In this document: piece by piece, positions 1 to 8,341 of the stretch | Numbering within the stretch: the stretch's first letter is position 1 | Layout of the letters: every line of letters begins with the position of its first letter | DNA from: Halostreptopolyspora alba | GTDB taxonomy: Bacteria; Actinomycetota; Actinomycetes; Streptosporangiales; Streptosporangiaceae | Assembly: GCA_003725585.1 (NCBI GenBank) | Contig: RJMB01000005.1 | Location: forward strand, 164,107 to 228,106 | Length of the DNA: 64,000 nt | Reading direction: 5' to 3' | Notes under the pieces: model-generated | The model's input: the letters and a program-made list of their open reading frames with translations, nothing else | The model's database searches: none | Told to the model about the DNA's origin: nothing | Position numbers and translations under genes: made by a program

Positions 1-299
1 GGAAGTCTCAGTTCGCGGAGTAGCCGGATCAGGGTGCGTACCCGTTCGCGGGTGCGGCGGTCGGCGATGGCGGCCGCCGTCATCTCCGCCTCGGTGAGGT
101 TCGGCGACGGCTCCTTGCTCGTGAGGTCGGTGGGGTTGTCGCGCTCCGCGATGAACATGGAGGTGAGCTGGCGGGTGGACTCTCGGGCCGACGCGCGCAG
201 CTCGCTCCGTCGCAGGTACCTGGCCTGTAACCAGGTGACGGTGACGCTGCTCACCAGGCTGATGGCGGCGCCGATGAGGACGAGGGCGAATTCGTGCAC
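1..299 (-). CDS. Membrane-anchored hypothetical protein (partial, C-terminus off the window)
   Basis: The reading frame opens at a GTG (complement of 297-299) seven bases after a good GGAGGT ribosome binding site (complement of about 301-309) and stays open to the left edge. The visible 99 residues start with one hydrophobic segment (MHEFALVLIGAAISLVSS, about residues 3-22), followed by a basic, Arg-rich, probably helical stretch. This suggests a small protein with one N-terminal membrane anchor and a cytoplasmic tail. I do not recognise the family. It is divergent from the arsenic operon. Codon use is normal for the window. Confidence 0.6.
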   Translation of the reverse strand, partial: MHEFALVLIGAAISLVSSVTVTWLQARYLRRSELRASARESTRQLTSMFIAERDNPTDLTSKEPSPNLTEAEMTAAAIADRRTRERVRTLIRLLRELRL

Positions 300-478
300 G
301 GGGGACCTCCGGTGTGGGGGTGAGTCCGCGGATCCCAGCGTCGTTGCCGGGTCCGCGAGCATTCGTGAACCTCGGGTGAATTGTCAAGTTTCTACCCACG
401 CCGTTGGCCGCCGGGTGGGGCTCGCCACGCTTGGGATGGTGTGTGGCGATCTCCGGTTGCCCCCGACCGCGTCGAGCC

Positions 479-518
479 GTATTATATCGACTGCTTTTTA
501 TATAAATATTGATTGATG
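479..518 (+). promoter_or_regulatory. AT-rich promoter/operator island upstream of acr3
   Basis: A sharp AT-rich island in otherwise GC-rich DNA, containing TATATC, TATATAAATATT and GATTGATG. TATAAAT (501-507) can serve as a -10 box. ArsR-family repressors bind AT-rich imperfect inverted repeats over such promoters, and the operon it precedes carries its own arsR, so an arsenite-relieved operator is a reasonable inference. No exact consensus was matched. Confidence 0.5.
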
Positions 519-567
519 AGTGGAGCGAGAGATTGGGTCCCGCTCCATTCGTACGAGAGGGGGCGGA

Positions 568-1683
568 TTGGCTGCCCGTGCCGAGGCGGACGCGGCTCCG
601 AAAGCGGCCGCCGCGCGGTTGTCGACGCTGGATCGGTTCCTGCCCGTGTGGATCGGGCTGGCGATGGTGGCCGGGCTGCTCCTGGGTCGCTGGGTTCCGG
701 GGCTCCAGTCGGCGTTGAACGCCGTCCAGGTCGACGGGGTCTCACTGCCCATCGCGCTGGGGCTGCTGCTGATGATGTACCCGGTGTTGGCCAAGGTACG
801 CTATGACCGGCTCGACACCGTCACCCGCGATTACCGGACCCTGGTCCCCTCGCTGGTGCTGAACTGGGTGGCCGGCCCGGCGGTGATGTTCGCCCTGGCC
901 TGGATCTTCCTGCCCGATCTCCCCGAGTTCCGCACCGGCCTGATCATCGTCGGGCTGGCCCGGTGCATCGCGATGGTGATCATCTGGAACGATCTCGCCT
1001 GCGGCGACCGCGAGGCCGCGGCGGTCCTCGTCGCGCTCAACTCGGTGTTCCAGGTGCTGCTGTTCGGGGTGCTCGGTTGGTTCTACCTCGACCTGCTTCC
1101 GGGCTGGCTCGGACTCGCCCAGACCGGCATCGACGTCTCCGCGTGGGATATCGCCAAGAGCGTCCTGGTCTTCCTCGGTATCCCGCTCGTCGCGGGCTTT
1201 CTCACCCGGGTCCTCGGCGAGCGTTCGCGGGGCCGCGCGTGGTACGAGGGCCGTTTCCTGCCCGCGATCGGCCCGGTCGCGCTCTACGGGCTGCTGTTCA
1301 CCATCGTCATGCTGTTCGCCTTCCAGGGGGAGGCGATCACGTCACAGCCGCTCGACGTCGCCCGCATCGCGGTGCCACTGCTGGCGTACTTCACCCTGAT
1401 GTGGGGAATGTCGATGCTGCTCGGCTGGGCCATCAGGCTCAGCTACGAACGGTCGACGACCCTGGCGTTCACCGCCGCCGGCAACAACTTCGAACTCGCG
1501 ATCGCCGTCGCGATCGGGGTGTTCGGGGTGGCCTCCGGGCAGGCGCTCGCCGGTGTGGTCGGCCCGTTGATCGAGGTCCCGGTACTCGTCGGACTGGTCT
1601 ACGTCTCACTGTGGTCGCGCCGGTGGTTCGCCGGCCGTACGCGGCCGGACGGAGTGGGGGCGCGGACGGCCGACGTTCCCTGA
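568..1683 (+). CDS. acr3: ACR3-family arsenite efflux permease
   Basis: Exports As(III), and possibly Sb(III), across the cytoplasmic membrane using the proton-motive force. The family signature is clear: ARCIAMVIIWNDLACGD with the conserved cysteine, about ten hydrophobic segments, and a conserved GNNFELAIA-type segment near the end. I chose the TTG at 568, preceded by GAGAGGGGGC; it leaves 17 residues before the conserved STLDRFLPVWIG, the usual arrangement. An in-frame GTG at 520 has no ribosome binding site. At 371 aa the length is normal. First gene of an acr3-arsC-arsR operon, 28 bases before arsC. Confidence 0.93.
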   Translation: MAARAEADAAPKAAAARLSTLDRFLPVWIGLAMVAGLLLGRWVPGLQSALNAVQVDGVSLPIALGLLLMMYPVLAKVRYDRLDTVTRDYRTLVPSLVLNWVAGPAVMFALAWIFLPDLPEFRTGLIIVGLARCIAMVIIWNDLACGDREAAAVLVALNSVFQVLLFGVLGWFYLDLLPGWLGLAQTGIDVSAWDIAKSVLVFLGIPLVAGFLTRVLGERSRGRAWYEGRFLPAIGPVALYGLLFTIVMLFAFQGEAITSQPLDVARIAVPLLAYFTLMWGMSMLLGWAIRLSYERSTTLAFTAAGNNFELAIAVAIGVFGVASGQALAGVVGPLIEVPVLVGLVYVSLWSRRWFAGRTRPDGVGARTADVP

Positions 1684-1711
1684 GGTCGCGTCCCCTGGAG
1701 AAAGGAATCCG

Positions 1712-2125
1712 ATGACGGACAAACCCAGCGTTCTCTTCGTGTGTGTGCACAACGCGGGACGCTCCCAGATGGCGGCGGGGTTCCTCGCCCACTACGGCGG
1801 TGACGAGGTCGAGGTCCGTTCCGCCGGCTCCGAGCCGGGAGGGGAGGTCAACCCGGTCGCCGTGGCGGCGATGCGTGAGGTGGGTATCGACATCTCCGGG
1901 AACCGGCCGAAAGTCCTCACCGCCGACGCCGTCGAGAGCAGCGACATCGTGATCACCATGGGGTGCGGGGACGCGTGCCCGGTGTTTCCGGGTAAGCGCT
2001 ACCTGGACTGGGAGCTCGACGACCCCGCGGGTCAGCCCATCGAACGGGTCCGGCCGGTGCGTGACGAGATCGGCGACCGTGTGCTGGCACTGCTGCGCGA
2101 GTTGGGGGTACCGGCCCGGCGGTGA
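1712..2125 (+). CDS. arsC: Arsenate reductase, low-molecular-weight phosphatase type
   Basis: Reduces arsenate to arsenite for export by the upstream Acr3. The protein (137 aa) has the phosphatase-like P-loop CVHNAGRS (Cys11-X5-Arg17) and the conserved DDP acid motif near residue 104. Cys85 and Cys89 in GCGDACPVF fit a thioredoxin-type reduction relay; a mycothiol/mycoredoxin mechanism, common in actinobacteria, cannot be excluded from sequence alone. The ATG is preceded by GGAGAAAGGA. Middle gene of the arsenic operon. Confidence 0.93.
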   Translation: MTDKPSVLFVCVHNAGRSQMAAGFLAHYGGDEVEVRSAGSEPGGEVNPVAVAAMREVGIDISGNRPKVLTADAVESSDIVITMGCGDACPVFPGKRYLDWELDDPAGQPIERVRPVRDEIGDRVLALLRELGVPARR

Positions 2126-2198
2126 CAGCGGGGCGCAACACAGGAACGTGGATTCCGGCGTTGTTGACGAACGTGATGGGAAGTGGTGGTATCCAGCC

Positions 2199-2516
2199 AT
2201 GCTGATGTCGGGTGAGGAACCCGCCGAGGGTACCGTCAAGCTGCTGGGGGATCCGCTGCGCGCCCGGATCGTCCGGCTGCTCGCGCGGGAACAGTTGTGT
2301 ACCTGCCACCTCATCGAGGAGACCGGGGCCCGGCAGCCCACGATCAGCCACCACCTGCGCGTTCTGCGCGAGGCGGGGTTCGTCGCCGCCGAGCCGCGCG
2401 GCCGGTTCACCTACTACAGGCTGCGCCCGGATCGGATCCGTCAGCTCGCCGGTGCCATCGTCGACCTCGCCGACCAGGCCGACGACGCCCAACAGGTCCA
2501 GCGCCCCTGCGACTAG
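2199..2516 (+). CDS. arsR: ArsR/SmtB-family metalloregulator
   Basis: A winged-helix repressor of 105 aa, expected to release the ars promoter on binding As(III). The sensor helix carries LCTCHL (Cys34, Cys36), the variant of the classic ELCVCDL motif, followed by the recognition helix around QPTISHHLRVL. A Cys near the C-terminus (Cys-Asp end) could be a third thiol ligand. The frame is open further upstream, but the homologous part begins near the ATG at 2199; ribosome binding site support is weak. It is the last gene of the operon, 73 bases after arsC, and converges on the 2524-3645 gene with a 7-base gap. Confidence 0.9.
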   Translation: MLMSGEEPAEGTVKLLGDPLRARIVRLLAREQLCTCHLIEETGARQPTISHHLRVLREAGFVAAEPRGRFTYYRLRPDRIRQLAGAIVDLADQADDAQQVQRPCD

Positions 2517-2523
2517 CGAACAC

Positions 2524-3645
2524 TCAGCCGTACCCGACCTCCCCGGCGTAGAACGCCATCATCAGGTCCGTGCCCTTGATCCGGGAGGTCGCCTCCGCGT
2601 CCAGGATTCCCGTCTCGGGGGCGTGCTTCCGTGAGAACGACGTGCCCCCGTTGGGACCCATCGGCAGGGAAATGCTGTCCGGTCCGGGTTCGTAGCGGGT
2701 CAGCTCCCCGTCGCCGTCGAGCAGGGTCCGGATGTTGGACGCGACGAGCCGGGCGTGCTCGCCGGCGGCCTTGCCCGTCTTGGGCTCGGCGATCGCCGTC
2801 ACGTCGCCGATGGCGAACACGTTACGGGTCCCGGGAAGCCGCAGCTCGGCGTCGACCTCGATGTGGCCGCTGGCCGTCCGGGCGTCCATGAGGTCGTCGG
2901 CCAGGTAGTCGCTCACCGGGTTGACGCCGAAGCAGCGGAACCAGATGTCGGCGCTGATCTCCCGGCCCGCCCGGGTCGTGACGGTGAACGGTGTCGCCGT
3001 TCCGGGATCGGAGGGCGGAAGCGCGCGCAGCGACGTGTTCAGGAGCAGTTCGGCCCCCAGAGAGTCGACCTGGCGGCGCACCTCCGCCCGGAACTCGTCG
3101 GTGAACCGCCCGGAGACGACGTCACTGGCCGGGTCGACGATCGTGACGCCCTTGTGCGGCCACGCCGCCGTGATCTCACCGGCGAGCTCCATCCCCACCG
3201 GTCCCGCGCCGAGGAGCAGGACACGCTCGGCTCCGGCCAGCTCCTTGTGCGTCGCGTGGTACATGGCGATGCCGGTCGCGCTGTCCTCGGCGTCGGTCTT
3301 GGCGGGGAAGGGGTACGTCGAACCGGTCGCGAGGACGATGTGGTCGGCGGCGATCCGAGTGCCGGAGCCGAGCGTGACCCCGCCCGGGTCGACGCGTGCC
3401 GCCCCGTCCCGCACCACCCGCCCGTGGCGCAGCAGCCGGTCGTAGGGCAGGAAGAGGCGCTCCGCCCAGGCCGGGTCAACGACGCCGCGCAGTGCGGCGA
3501 CGTTGTGCACGAAGGAGTCCTGCGGGTCGATGAGGACGACGTCGGCCACGTCGTCGAGGGCCTTGGCGGCGGTGACACCGCCGTACCCGCCGCCGACGAC
3601 GGCGACCGTGGGGCGGTGATCGTCGGGAGTGCTGTCGTAGCTCAT
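2524..3645 (-). CDS. AIF/FSP1-like FAD-dependent NAD(P)H oxidoreductase
   Basis: A 373-aa pyridine nucleotide-disulfide-type flavoprotein. Visible motifs are the N-terminal FAD fold VVGGGYGGVTAAKAL (about 16-30), a second dinucleotide fold LLLGAGPVGMELAGE (about 144-158), and the flavin contact NVFAIGDVTA (about 275). No CxxxxC disulfide is present, so it is of the AIF-like/NDH-2-like type rather than a disulfide reductase. The electron acceptor cannot be told; a quinone is possible. It is divergent from an XRE/MmyB regulator 100 bases away, a common arrangement for such oxidoreductases and their repressor. Confidence 0.85.
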   Translation of the reverse strand: MSYDSTPDDHRPTVAVVGGGYGGVTAAKALDDVADVVLIDPQDSFVHNVAALRGVVDPAWAERLFLPYDRLLRHGRVVRDGAARVDPGGVTLGSGTRIAADHIVLATGSTYPFPAKTDAEDSATGIAMYHATHKELAGAERVLLLGAGPVGMELAGEITAAWPHKGVTIVDPASDVVSGRFTDEFRAEVRRQVDSLGAELLLNTSLRALPPSDPGTATPFTVTTRAGREISADIWFRCFGVNPVSDYLADDLMDARTASGHIEVDAELRLPGTRNVFAIGDVTAIAEPKTGKAAGEHARLVASNIRTLLDGDGELTRYEPGPDSISLPMGPNGGTSFSRKHAPETGILDAEATSRIKGTDLMMAFYAGEVGYG

Positions 3646-3733
3646 GGGGCCACCGTGGCGCGGCCGGGCGTGAACCGGGAGACCGGCGTGGGACCAGCCC
3701 CGACAGGGTCACTCTCGTCACGGGGACGGGCGG

Positions 3734-3739
3734 TAGACT
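3734..3739 (+). promoter_or_regulatory. -10 box TAGACT, leaderless start
   Basis: TAGACT followed by six bases and the GTG of the 3746 gene. Actinobacterial housekeeping -10 boxes are TAnnnT with initiation about 7 bases downstream, so the transcript probably begins at the start codon. No ribosome binding site is present, which agrees. Confidence 0.6.
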
Positions 3740-3745
3740 CCAACC

Positions 3746-4594
3746 GTGAGTGACAGCGAGTTGGGGGCGTTCCTCCGCACTCGGCGCGAGTCCATCACCC
3801 CCGCCGAGGTTGGGCTTCCCAGCGGACCGCGGCGCCGTACTCCGGGGCTGCGGCGCTCGGAGCTGGCCATGCTCGCCGGGGTCAGCGTCGAGTACCTGAC
3901 GCGGCTCGAACAGGGACGCGACCGCAATCCGTCGCCCGAGGTCCTCGCCGCGCTCGCGGGGGCGCTTCACCTCTCCCACGACGAGCACGTATTGCTCCAC
4001 CGCTCGGCCAAGCTCGCCGGCGGCGCCCTCTGCCCGACGAGTGAGCCACCGGCCGACTCGGTGCGGCCGACGGTACGGATGTTGCTGGACCACCTGGAAC
4101 CCACACCCGCGCTGCTGCGCAACCGGGTGAGCGACGTCATAGCGTACACGTCGGGATTCGAGCGGCTCGCCCGTCCCTTCGGGCTGCTCGACGCCCAACC
4201 CCCCAACCTCCTCCGGTTCGTGTTCACCGACGCGCGGGCACGGACCGTGTTTCCCGACTGGGAGCGTGTCGCCGACGAGCACGCCGCCATGTTGCGGGCC
4301 GAAACCCACTGCGGCGACTTCCACAGCACGGGGTTCGTCGAGGAGGTGGCGGTCACTGCCGGCGCCACGCTCGCCGAGCGCCTGCGGCGCCCTCCCGAAC
4401 CACCCAGCCGCACGGGGGTCCAGCGTGTGGCGCACCCCGAGGTGGGCGTGATGCGGCTCGCCTACGAGACGCTCGACCTGGCCGACGCCGAGCAGCGCCT
4501 CGTCGTGTTCCTGGCCGCCGACGAGGGGACCTCCGCCACGCTCGACCGGCTCACCGGCCGGCGTCCCGGAGCGTTGCACGCGGTCGGCTCCTGA
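3746..4594 (+). CDS. XRE-family regulator with MmyB-like ligand-binding domain
   Basis: 282 aa. The N-terminal helix-turn-helix (about 10-75) includes the typical TPGLRRSELAMLAGVSVEYLTRLEQGRD signature seen in parts as LRRSELAMLAGVS and LEQGRD. The rest (about 105-270) matches the MmyB-like transcription regulator ligand-binding fold (ALLRNRVSDVIAYT, FPDWERVADEH, LRAETHCGD). In actinobacteria these commonly control a divergent oxidoreductase or short-chain dehydrogenase, so the 2524-3645 flavoprotein is the likely target. The GTG start is supported by the TAGACT box just upstream. Confidence 0.9.
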   Translation: MSDSELGAFLRTRRESITPAEVGLPSGPRRRTPGLRRSELAMLAGVSVEYLTRLEQGRDRNPSPEVLAALAGALHLSHDEHVLLHRSAKLAGGALCPTSEPPADSVRPTVRMLLDHLEPTPALLRNRVSDVIAYTSGFERLARPFGLLDAQPPNLLRFVFTDARARTVFPDWERVADEHAAMLRAETHCGDFHSTGFVEEVAVTAGATLAERLRRPPEPPSRTGVQRVAHPEVGVMRLAYETLDLADAEQRLVVFLAADEGTSATLDRLTGRRPGALHAVGS

Positions 4595-4646
4595 GAGGAC
4601 GCCGATCGATCTCTCGTTTTCCCGGGCGGGTTCGACCAGCGCCGGC

Positions 4647-4652
4647 TAGCGT
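4647..4652 (+). promoter_or_regulatory. -10 box TAGCGT before idi
   Basis: TAGCGT, then seven bases, then the ATG at 4660. The spacing fits a leaderless transcript and decides the start in favour of 4660 over the GTG at 4651, which lies inside the box. Confidence 0.55.
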
Positions 4653-4659
4653 GGAAGGA

Positions 4660-5235
4660 ATGACACAGCCACCCGGTAACACCGAGGCGGGGACGGCCGA
4701 CGAGCTCGTCGTGTTGCTCGACGCGGACCTCAGCCCAATCGGCACGGCCGACAAGACCGCGGTGCACGGCGCGGACACGCCGCTGCACCTCGCCTTCTCC
4801 TGCTACGTCTTCGACGGCCGTGGCCGGCTCCTCGCCACGCGGCGCGCGCTGGCCAAGGCGACGTGGCCGGGAGTGTGGACGAACAGCTGCTGTGGACACC
4901 CCGGCCCCGGTGAGGACGCGGAGCGGGCTGTGCGCCGCCGGGTACGTGAGGAACTGGGGATAGCGCTGCGCGACGTCGAACGGGTGCTGCCGGACTTCCG
5001 GTACCGCGCGCGCTCGGCCGAAGGAGTGGTGGAGAACGAGTTTTGCCCGGTGTACGCGGCGGTGACCGACGACACCCCGGATCCCGACCCCGCCGAGATC
5101 GCCGAGTGGCGGTGGGTTCCGTGGGCGAGCTTCGTGGCGTTGGCGGAATCGGCGCCGTGGGCGATCAGCCCGTGGGCGGCTGAGCAGGTGCCGTTGCTCG
5201 ACGCTTCGGGTGTTTCGGCGGGCTCGCGCGTCTGA
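4660..5235 (+). CDS. idi: Type I isopentenyl-diphosphate delta-isomerase
   Basis: Interconverts IPP and DMAPP, the building blocks of isoprenoids. A Nudix-fold protein of 191 aa with the catalytic cysteine in TNSCCGHP, the metal-binding histidines (including HLAFSCYVF and CCGHP), the RRRVREELG Nudix-like helix and the catalytic glutamate in VVENEFCPVY. It is a single gene, not inside an isoprenoid cluster here, although a family 2B encapsulin (a family linked to terpenoid enzymes) sits at the far end of the window. Start chosen from the -10 box. Confidence 0.93.
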   Translation: MTQPPGNTEAGTADELVVLLDADLSPIGTADKTAVHGADTPLHLAFSCYVFDGRGRLLATRRALAKATWPGVWTNSCCGHPGPGEDAERAVRRRVREELGIALRDVERVLPDFRYRARSAEGVVENEFCPVYAAVTDDTPDPDPAEIAEWRWVPWASFVALAESAPWAISPWAAEQVPLLDASGVSAGSRV

Positions 5236-5257
5236 CCGGGTGGCGCCCGGAAGGGCT

Positions 5258-5284
5258 GGTGGCCGAACCGTCGGCCCGGCCACC
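5258..5284. terminator. Hairpin between convergent idi and cupredoxin genes
   Basis: GGTGGCC (5258-5264) pairs with GGCCACC (5278-5284), 13-base loop, 23 bases after the idi stop and 22 before the end of the opposing gene. Placement fits a bidirectional terminator without a T-tract. Confidence 0.45.
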
Positions 5285-5306
5285 GTGACCCCGTCCGGTG
5301 TCGTCG

Positions 5307-5765
5307 CTACTCGACCGTGACGGTCTCCTCCATGCCCTGCTCGCGGTGGTTGCCGATCGAGCAGTAGAAGGTGTACTCGCCGGGTTCGAGCTCGACGGTG
5401 CCGGTGTCGGTCTCGCCGCTCTCGGTGTCGGCCACGACCTCGTCGTCGAGTTCCTCGACCACGAGGTCGTGGGGCATGTCGCCGACGTTGTCGAGATCGA
5501 TCTCGATCGTTCCGGCCGGCAGTGTCTCGGGGATGCCGTCGAAGTAGAGATCCTGTCCGTTCTCTCCCGCCTCGACCGTGATGGTCTCGTCGACATCTCC
5601 GGCGGCCTCGCCGTTGTCGCCCTCCCCGTCCTCCTGCTCGGCCGGGGTCCCGTCGCCGTTCTGTTCCTCGGCGGCGTCGCCGTTCTCGGACCCGTCCTGG
5701 CCGCACGCGGCCAGCCCCATGATTCCGGCGGAGACGAGGGCGATAAGGGAAAGACGTGACATCAC
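5307..5765 (-). CDS. Cupredoxin-like lipoprotein (blue-copper fold)
   Basis: 152 aa. A lipoprotein signal peptide ends in LAAC (Cys21), followed by an acidic Glu/Asp/Gly linker to about residue 58 and a C-terminal cupredoxin domain. Likely type 1 copper ligands are all present: His99 in MPHDL, then Cys135, His140 and Met145 in the FYCSIGNHREQGM loop. It should sit on the outer face of the membrane and carry electrons or bind copper. GTG at 5765 and ATG at 5762 are adjacent; GGGAG lies 8-11 bases upstream. No partner oxidase is nearby. Confidence 0.85.
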   Translation of the reverse strand: MMSRLSLIALVSAGIMGLAACGQDGSENGDAAEEQNGDGTPAEQEDGEGDNGEAAGDVDETITVEAGENGQDLYFDGIPETLPAGTIEIDLDNVGDMPHDLVVEELDDEVVADTESGETDTGTVELEPGEYTFYCSIGNHREQGMEETVTVE

Positions 5766-5854
5766 TGGTTGAGCTCCCGTGGTTGGTCGGCTACGGACGG
5801 CGCGTTTCTCGCTGAGGGTGTGCGCTCCGTCACGGGGCGCACTCTACCCACGTT

Positions 5855-5906
5855 CCGGCCCCCCGAACAGGCTCGGCCCGCGGGCCGAGCCTGTTCGGGG
5901 GGCCGG
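5855..5906. repeat. Perfect 52-bp palindrome with no loop
   Basis: Both 26-base arms match exactly around the 5880/5881 centre (core GCTCGGCCCG/CGGGCCGAGC). It lies between two divergent genes (cupredoxin leftward, thioesterase rightward), so it is not downstream of either neighbour. It could form a cruciform or a very strong RNA hairpin in any transcript crossing it. Confidence 0.95.
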
Positions 5907-6105
5907 GGCCAGACGAGGGAGAACCGGACCGCTACCGGTTGATCGGAGCCCGGGGAGTTGACCGTCTCGACCGCCGAGGATCCAGGGGGTTGGGGCTGGG
6001 CGCGGGCTCGCGTCGTGGGTACGGTCACCTGGCAACGGCTTTTCCCGCTGTCTTGGGCCGGTTGAGCCGTCTACCGGGGGACACCCGAGGAAAGCGAGGT
6101 TCACC

Positions 6106-6528
6106 GTGGCTGAGGCGTTCCGGACGCGGCTCGGGGTGAGGGCCTACGAGCTCGACACGCAGGGTCACCTGAACGGGGCGGTGTACCACCAGTACGGCGA
6201 TCACGCCCGTTGGGAGTGCCTGCGCGCGGCGGGCATCTCGCTCGACGCGTTGCTCGCCACCGGCGTCGGGCCGGTGACGCTGGAGAGCACCATCCGCTAC
6301 CACCGGGAACTGCGCGGCGGTGACGAGGTCGACGTGTCGTGCTCGTTCGTCTGGGGCGACGGGAAGACGTTCCGGGTCGATCAGGAACTCCGCCGCCCCG
6401 ATGGTGGGCTCGTCGCCGAGATCACCAGCACCGGCGGGCTTATGGACCTGAGGGAGCGCCGCCTCGTGGCGGACCCGGGTGAGCACTGGCGCGCCCTCGC
6501 CAGTGACCCCGCCGTCCTCAACCTGTGA
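6106..6528 (+). CDS. Acyl-CoA thioesterase, 4HBT hotdog family
   Basis: 140 aa, the usual length for a single-hotdog 4-hydroxybenzoyl-CoA-type thioesterase. The motif YELDTQGHLNGAVYHQY contains the aspartate (about residue 17) that acts in catalysis in this family, followed by the long hotdog helix (ARWECLRAAG) and the beta strands with VTLESTIRYHRELRGGDEV. Substrate unknown. GTG start with GAGG eight bases upstream. Monocistronic as far as can be seen. Confidence 0.85.
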   Translation: MAEAFRTRLGVRAYELDTQGHLNGAVYHQYGDHARWECLRAAGISLDALLATGVGPVTLESTIRYHRELRGGDEVDVSCSFVWGDGKTFRVDQELRRPDGGLVAEITSTGGLMDLRERRLVADPGEHWRALASDPAVLNL

Positions 6529-6898
6529 CCCGAGCGCCCATTCCCCGCTGGCCTTGCCGGTTTCGGGACCGCGTCGGCGGAAGGCGGAGCTTGGGGGATC
6601 TCCGGGCGGCGTCCACGCCGCTGGCGGTGTCGGGGACGACGGCACCGCTCCGGGACCTGGCGTGGACGGTTCACCGGCTGGTCCCGACCGAGAAGTCGTT
6701 GGGCGCGGGAGTCCATCCGCACCGTGTGATGGGGAACGGTCCGGGCGGCGATGTCCCGGCTCGATCCCGACCAGGTCGCCTCCCTTGAGGCCGCCTCCGA
6801 GGCGCTTCACGCCCTTGACCGGGTGTCGCGCGAGAAGACCCCCGGGGTTGTCGCGGCCGGACCGGTAACAGCACCCTCGGCGAACGCGTGACGCGGGC
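6529..6898. other. Non-coding gap with one doubtful small ORF
   Basis: 370 bases between the thioesterase and the decayed transporter. The only protein-like stretch is an ATG frame at 6751-6888 (45 codons, starting MSRLDPDQVASLEAA) with helical character but no clear ribosome binding site and no recognisable family. The adjoining frames also look weakly coding in pieces, so this may be a relic. Nothing else seen. Confidence 0.4.
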
Positions 6899-8191
6899 TC
6901 AGGAGCGCGTCGTGGTCTCCTCGGTGGGATCGGTGGGCTCCCAGCACTCCACGCCACGCGGCTGGGGGAGCCGGTCGCGGGTGAACACGGGGTCCGCGCC
7001 CTGCCGGAGCTGTTGCCGGTAGTCGCGGTACACCAGGACGACGACTCCGGTCAGCGGGAACAGGGCCAGCAGGTTGACCAGGGCCATGAGACCCATGGCG
7101 GTGTCGGCGAGGTTCCAGATGATCTCGACCGTGCCGACGGAGCCGAGGAACGCGGCCGCGAGGAAGACGACCCGGAAACCCACGTGAACCCACGGCAGCC
7201 GCTCCCGGGTGAGGAAGTGGACGTTGGCCTCGCCGTAGTAGTAGTTGGCCAGCAGCGAGCTGAACGCCAGCAGCATCAGGACGAAGGTGATGGCGTGCAC
7301 CGCCCAGACACCCAGACTGTCGAGCACCGCGCCCTGGGTGAGTACCGGCCCGAGCGCCTCGTCACCGTAGGAGGGGTTGGACACCACGAGGACGAACGCG
7401 GTGATGGAGCAGATGATGAGAGTGTCGATGAAGACACCCAGGGTCTGCACCAGCCCCAGCTTGACGGGGTGGGTGACGGAGGCGGTGGCGCCGGCGTTGG
7501 GCGCGGAGCCCAGGCCGGCCTCGTTGGAGAACATCCCGCGCCGGACCCCTGGACGATGACGGTACCCACGGCCGCGCCACCGAACTGTTCGATACCGAGG
7601 GCGCCCTGGACGATCTGGGTGAACACCCGGAGGATCTGGTCGACGTTGAGGGCGATGACGACCAGCCCCAGCACGACGTAGGTCAGCGCCATGAACGGCA
7701 CCAGCGCCTGGGCCACGTGGGCGATCCGGCGCACGCCGCCGAACACGATCGCTGAGGCCAGGGCCCACCAGTGTCAGGCCGACCAGAATCTTCACGATGA
7801 TGGAGAGGGTGGCGGTGTCCGTGGACAGTTGGCCCTGGCTGGCCATGTTGGCCGAGGTGGCCAGCGCCTCGGCGATCGAGTTCGACTGGGCCGCGGCGAA
7901 CACGAAGCTGAACGTTCCGATGATCAGGAAGGCGAAGATCACGCCGGCCCACCGGGCGCCCAGGCCCTTCTCCATGTAGTAGGCCGGTCCGCCGTGATAG
8001 CCGGTCCGGTCACTCACCTTGTAGAGCTGCCCGAGGGTGGACTCCACGAAGCTGGCGGCGCCCACCAGCACGCCCATGATCCACATCCAGAACAGGGCCC
8101 CGGGGCCACCCACGGCGATCGCGCCGGCGACGCCGACGATGTTCCCGGTGCCCACGCGCGCGGCGGCGGAGACCGAGAACGCGCCGAACAC
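6899..8191 (-). pseudogene. Decayed AGCS-family sodium:alanine symporter
   Basis: The sequence is clearly an alanine/glycine:cation symporter: AARVGTGNIVGVAGAI, GYHGGPAYYMEKGLG and the family signature RGMFSNEAGLGSAPNAGATA are present. Three lesions are visible. The first 65-70 residues, up to the first signature, are absent, and the upstream DNA is low-complexity then another gene. An extra C near 7757-7761 (GGGCCCTGG) shifts the frame, and a missing G near 7549-7553 (CAGGGGTCC) shifts it back about 210 bases later; the segment between them reads correctly in another frame (VFGGVRRIAHVAQALVPF). Probably non-functional; the two shifts alone could be sequencing errors, the missing N-terminus could not. 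Confidence 0.85.
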
Positions 8192-8341
8192 GGATGAGCG
8201 CAGCGCGGCGCGCCGCGCTGCGCTGCGCTCCCGAGAGGCGGCGTGAGGGGCGACGCGCCGTGTCGGCGATGTCCTCCGGTGGATTCCCTTGTCAGGGGAG
8301 TGGGCGCGGTCGGAGCCGGGCCCCGGGCCTGGTTCACCACG

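Noticed and set aside
34..516. 160-codon plus-strand open frame at the left edge
   Set aside because: It is antisense to the membrane-anchored gene at 1-299 (with its own ribosome binding site) and ends inside the AT-rich promoter; composition artefact.
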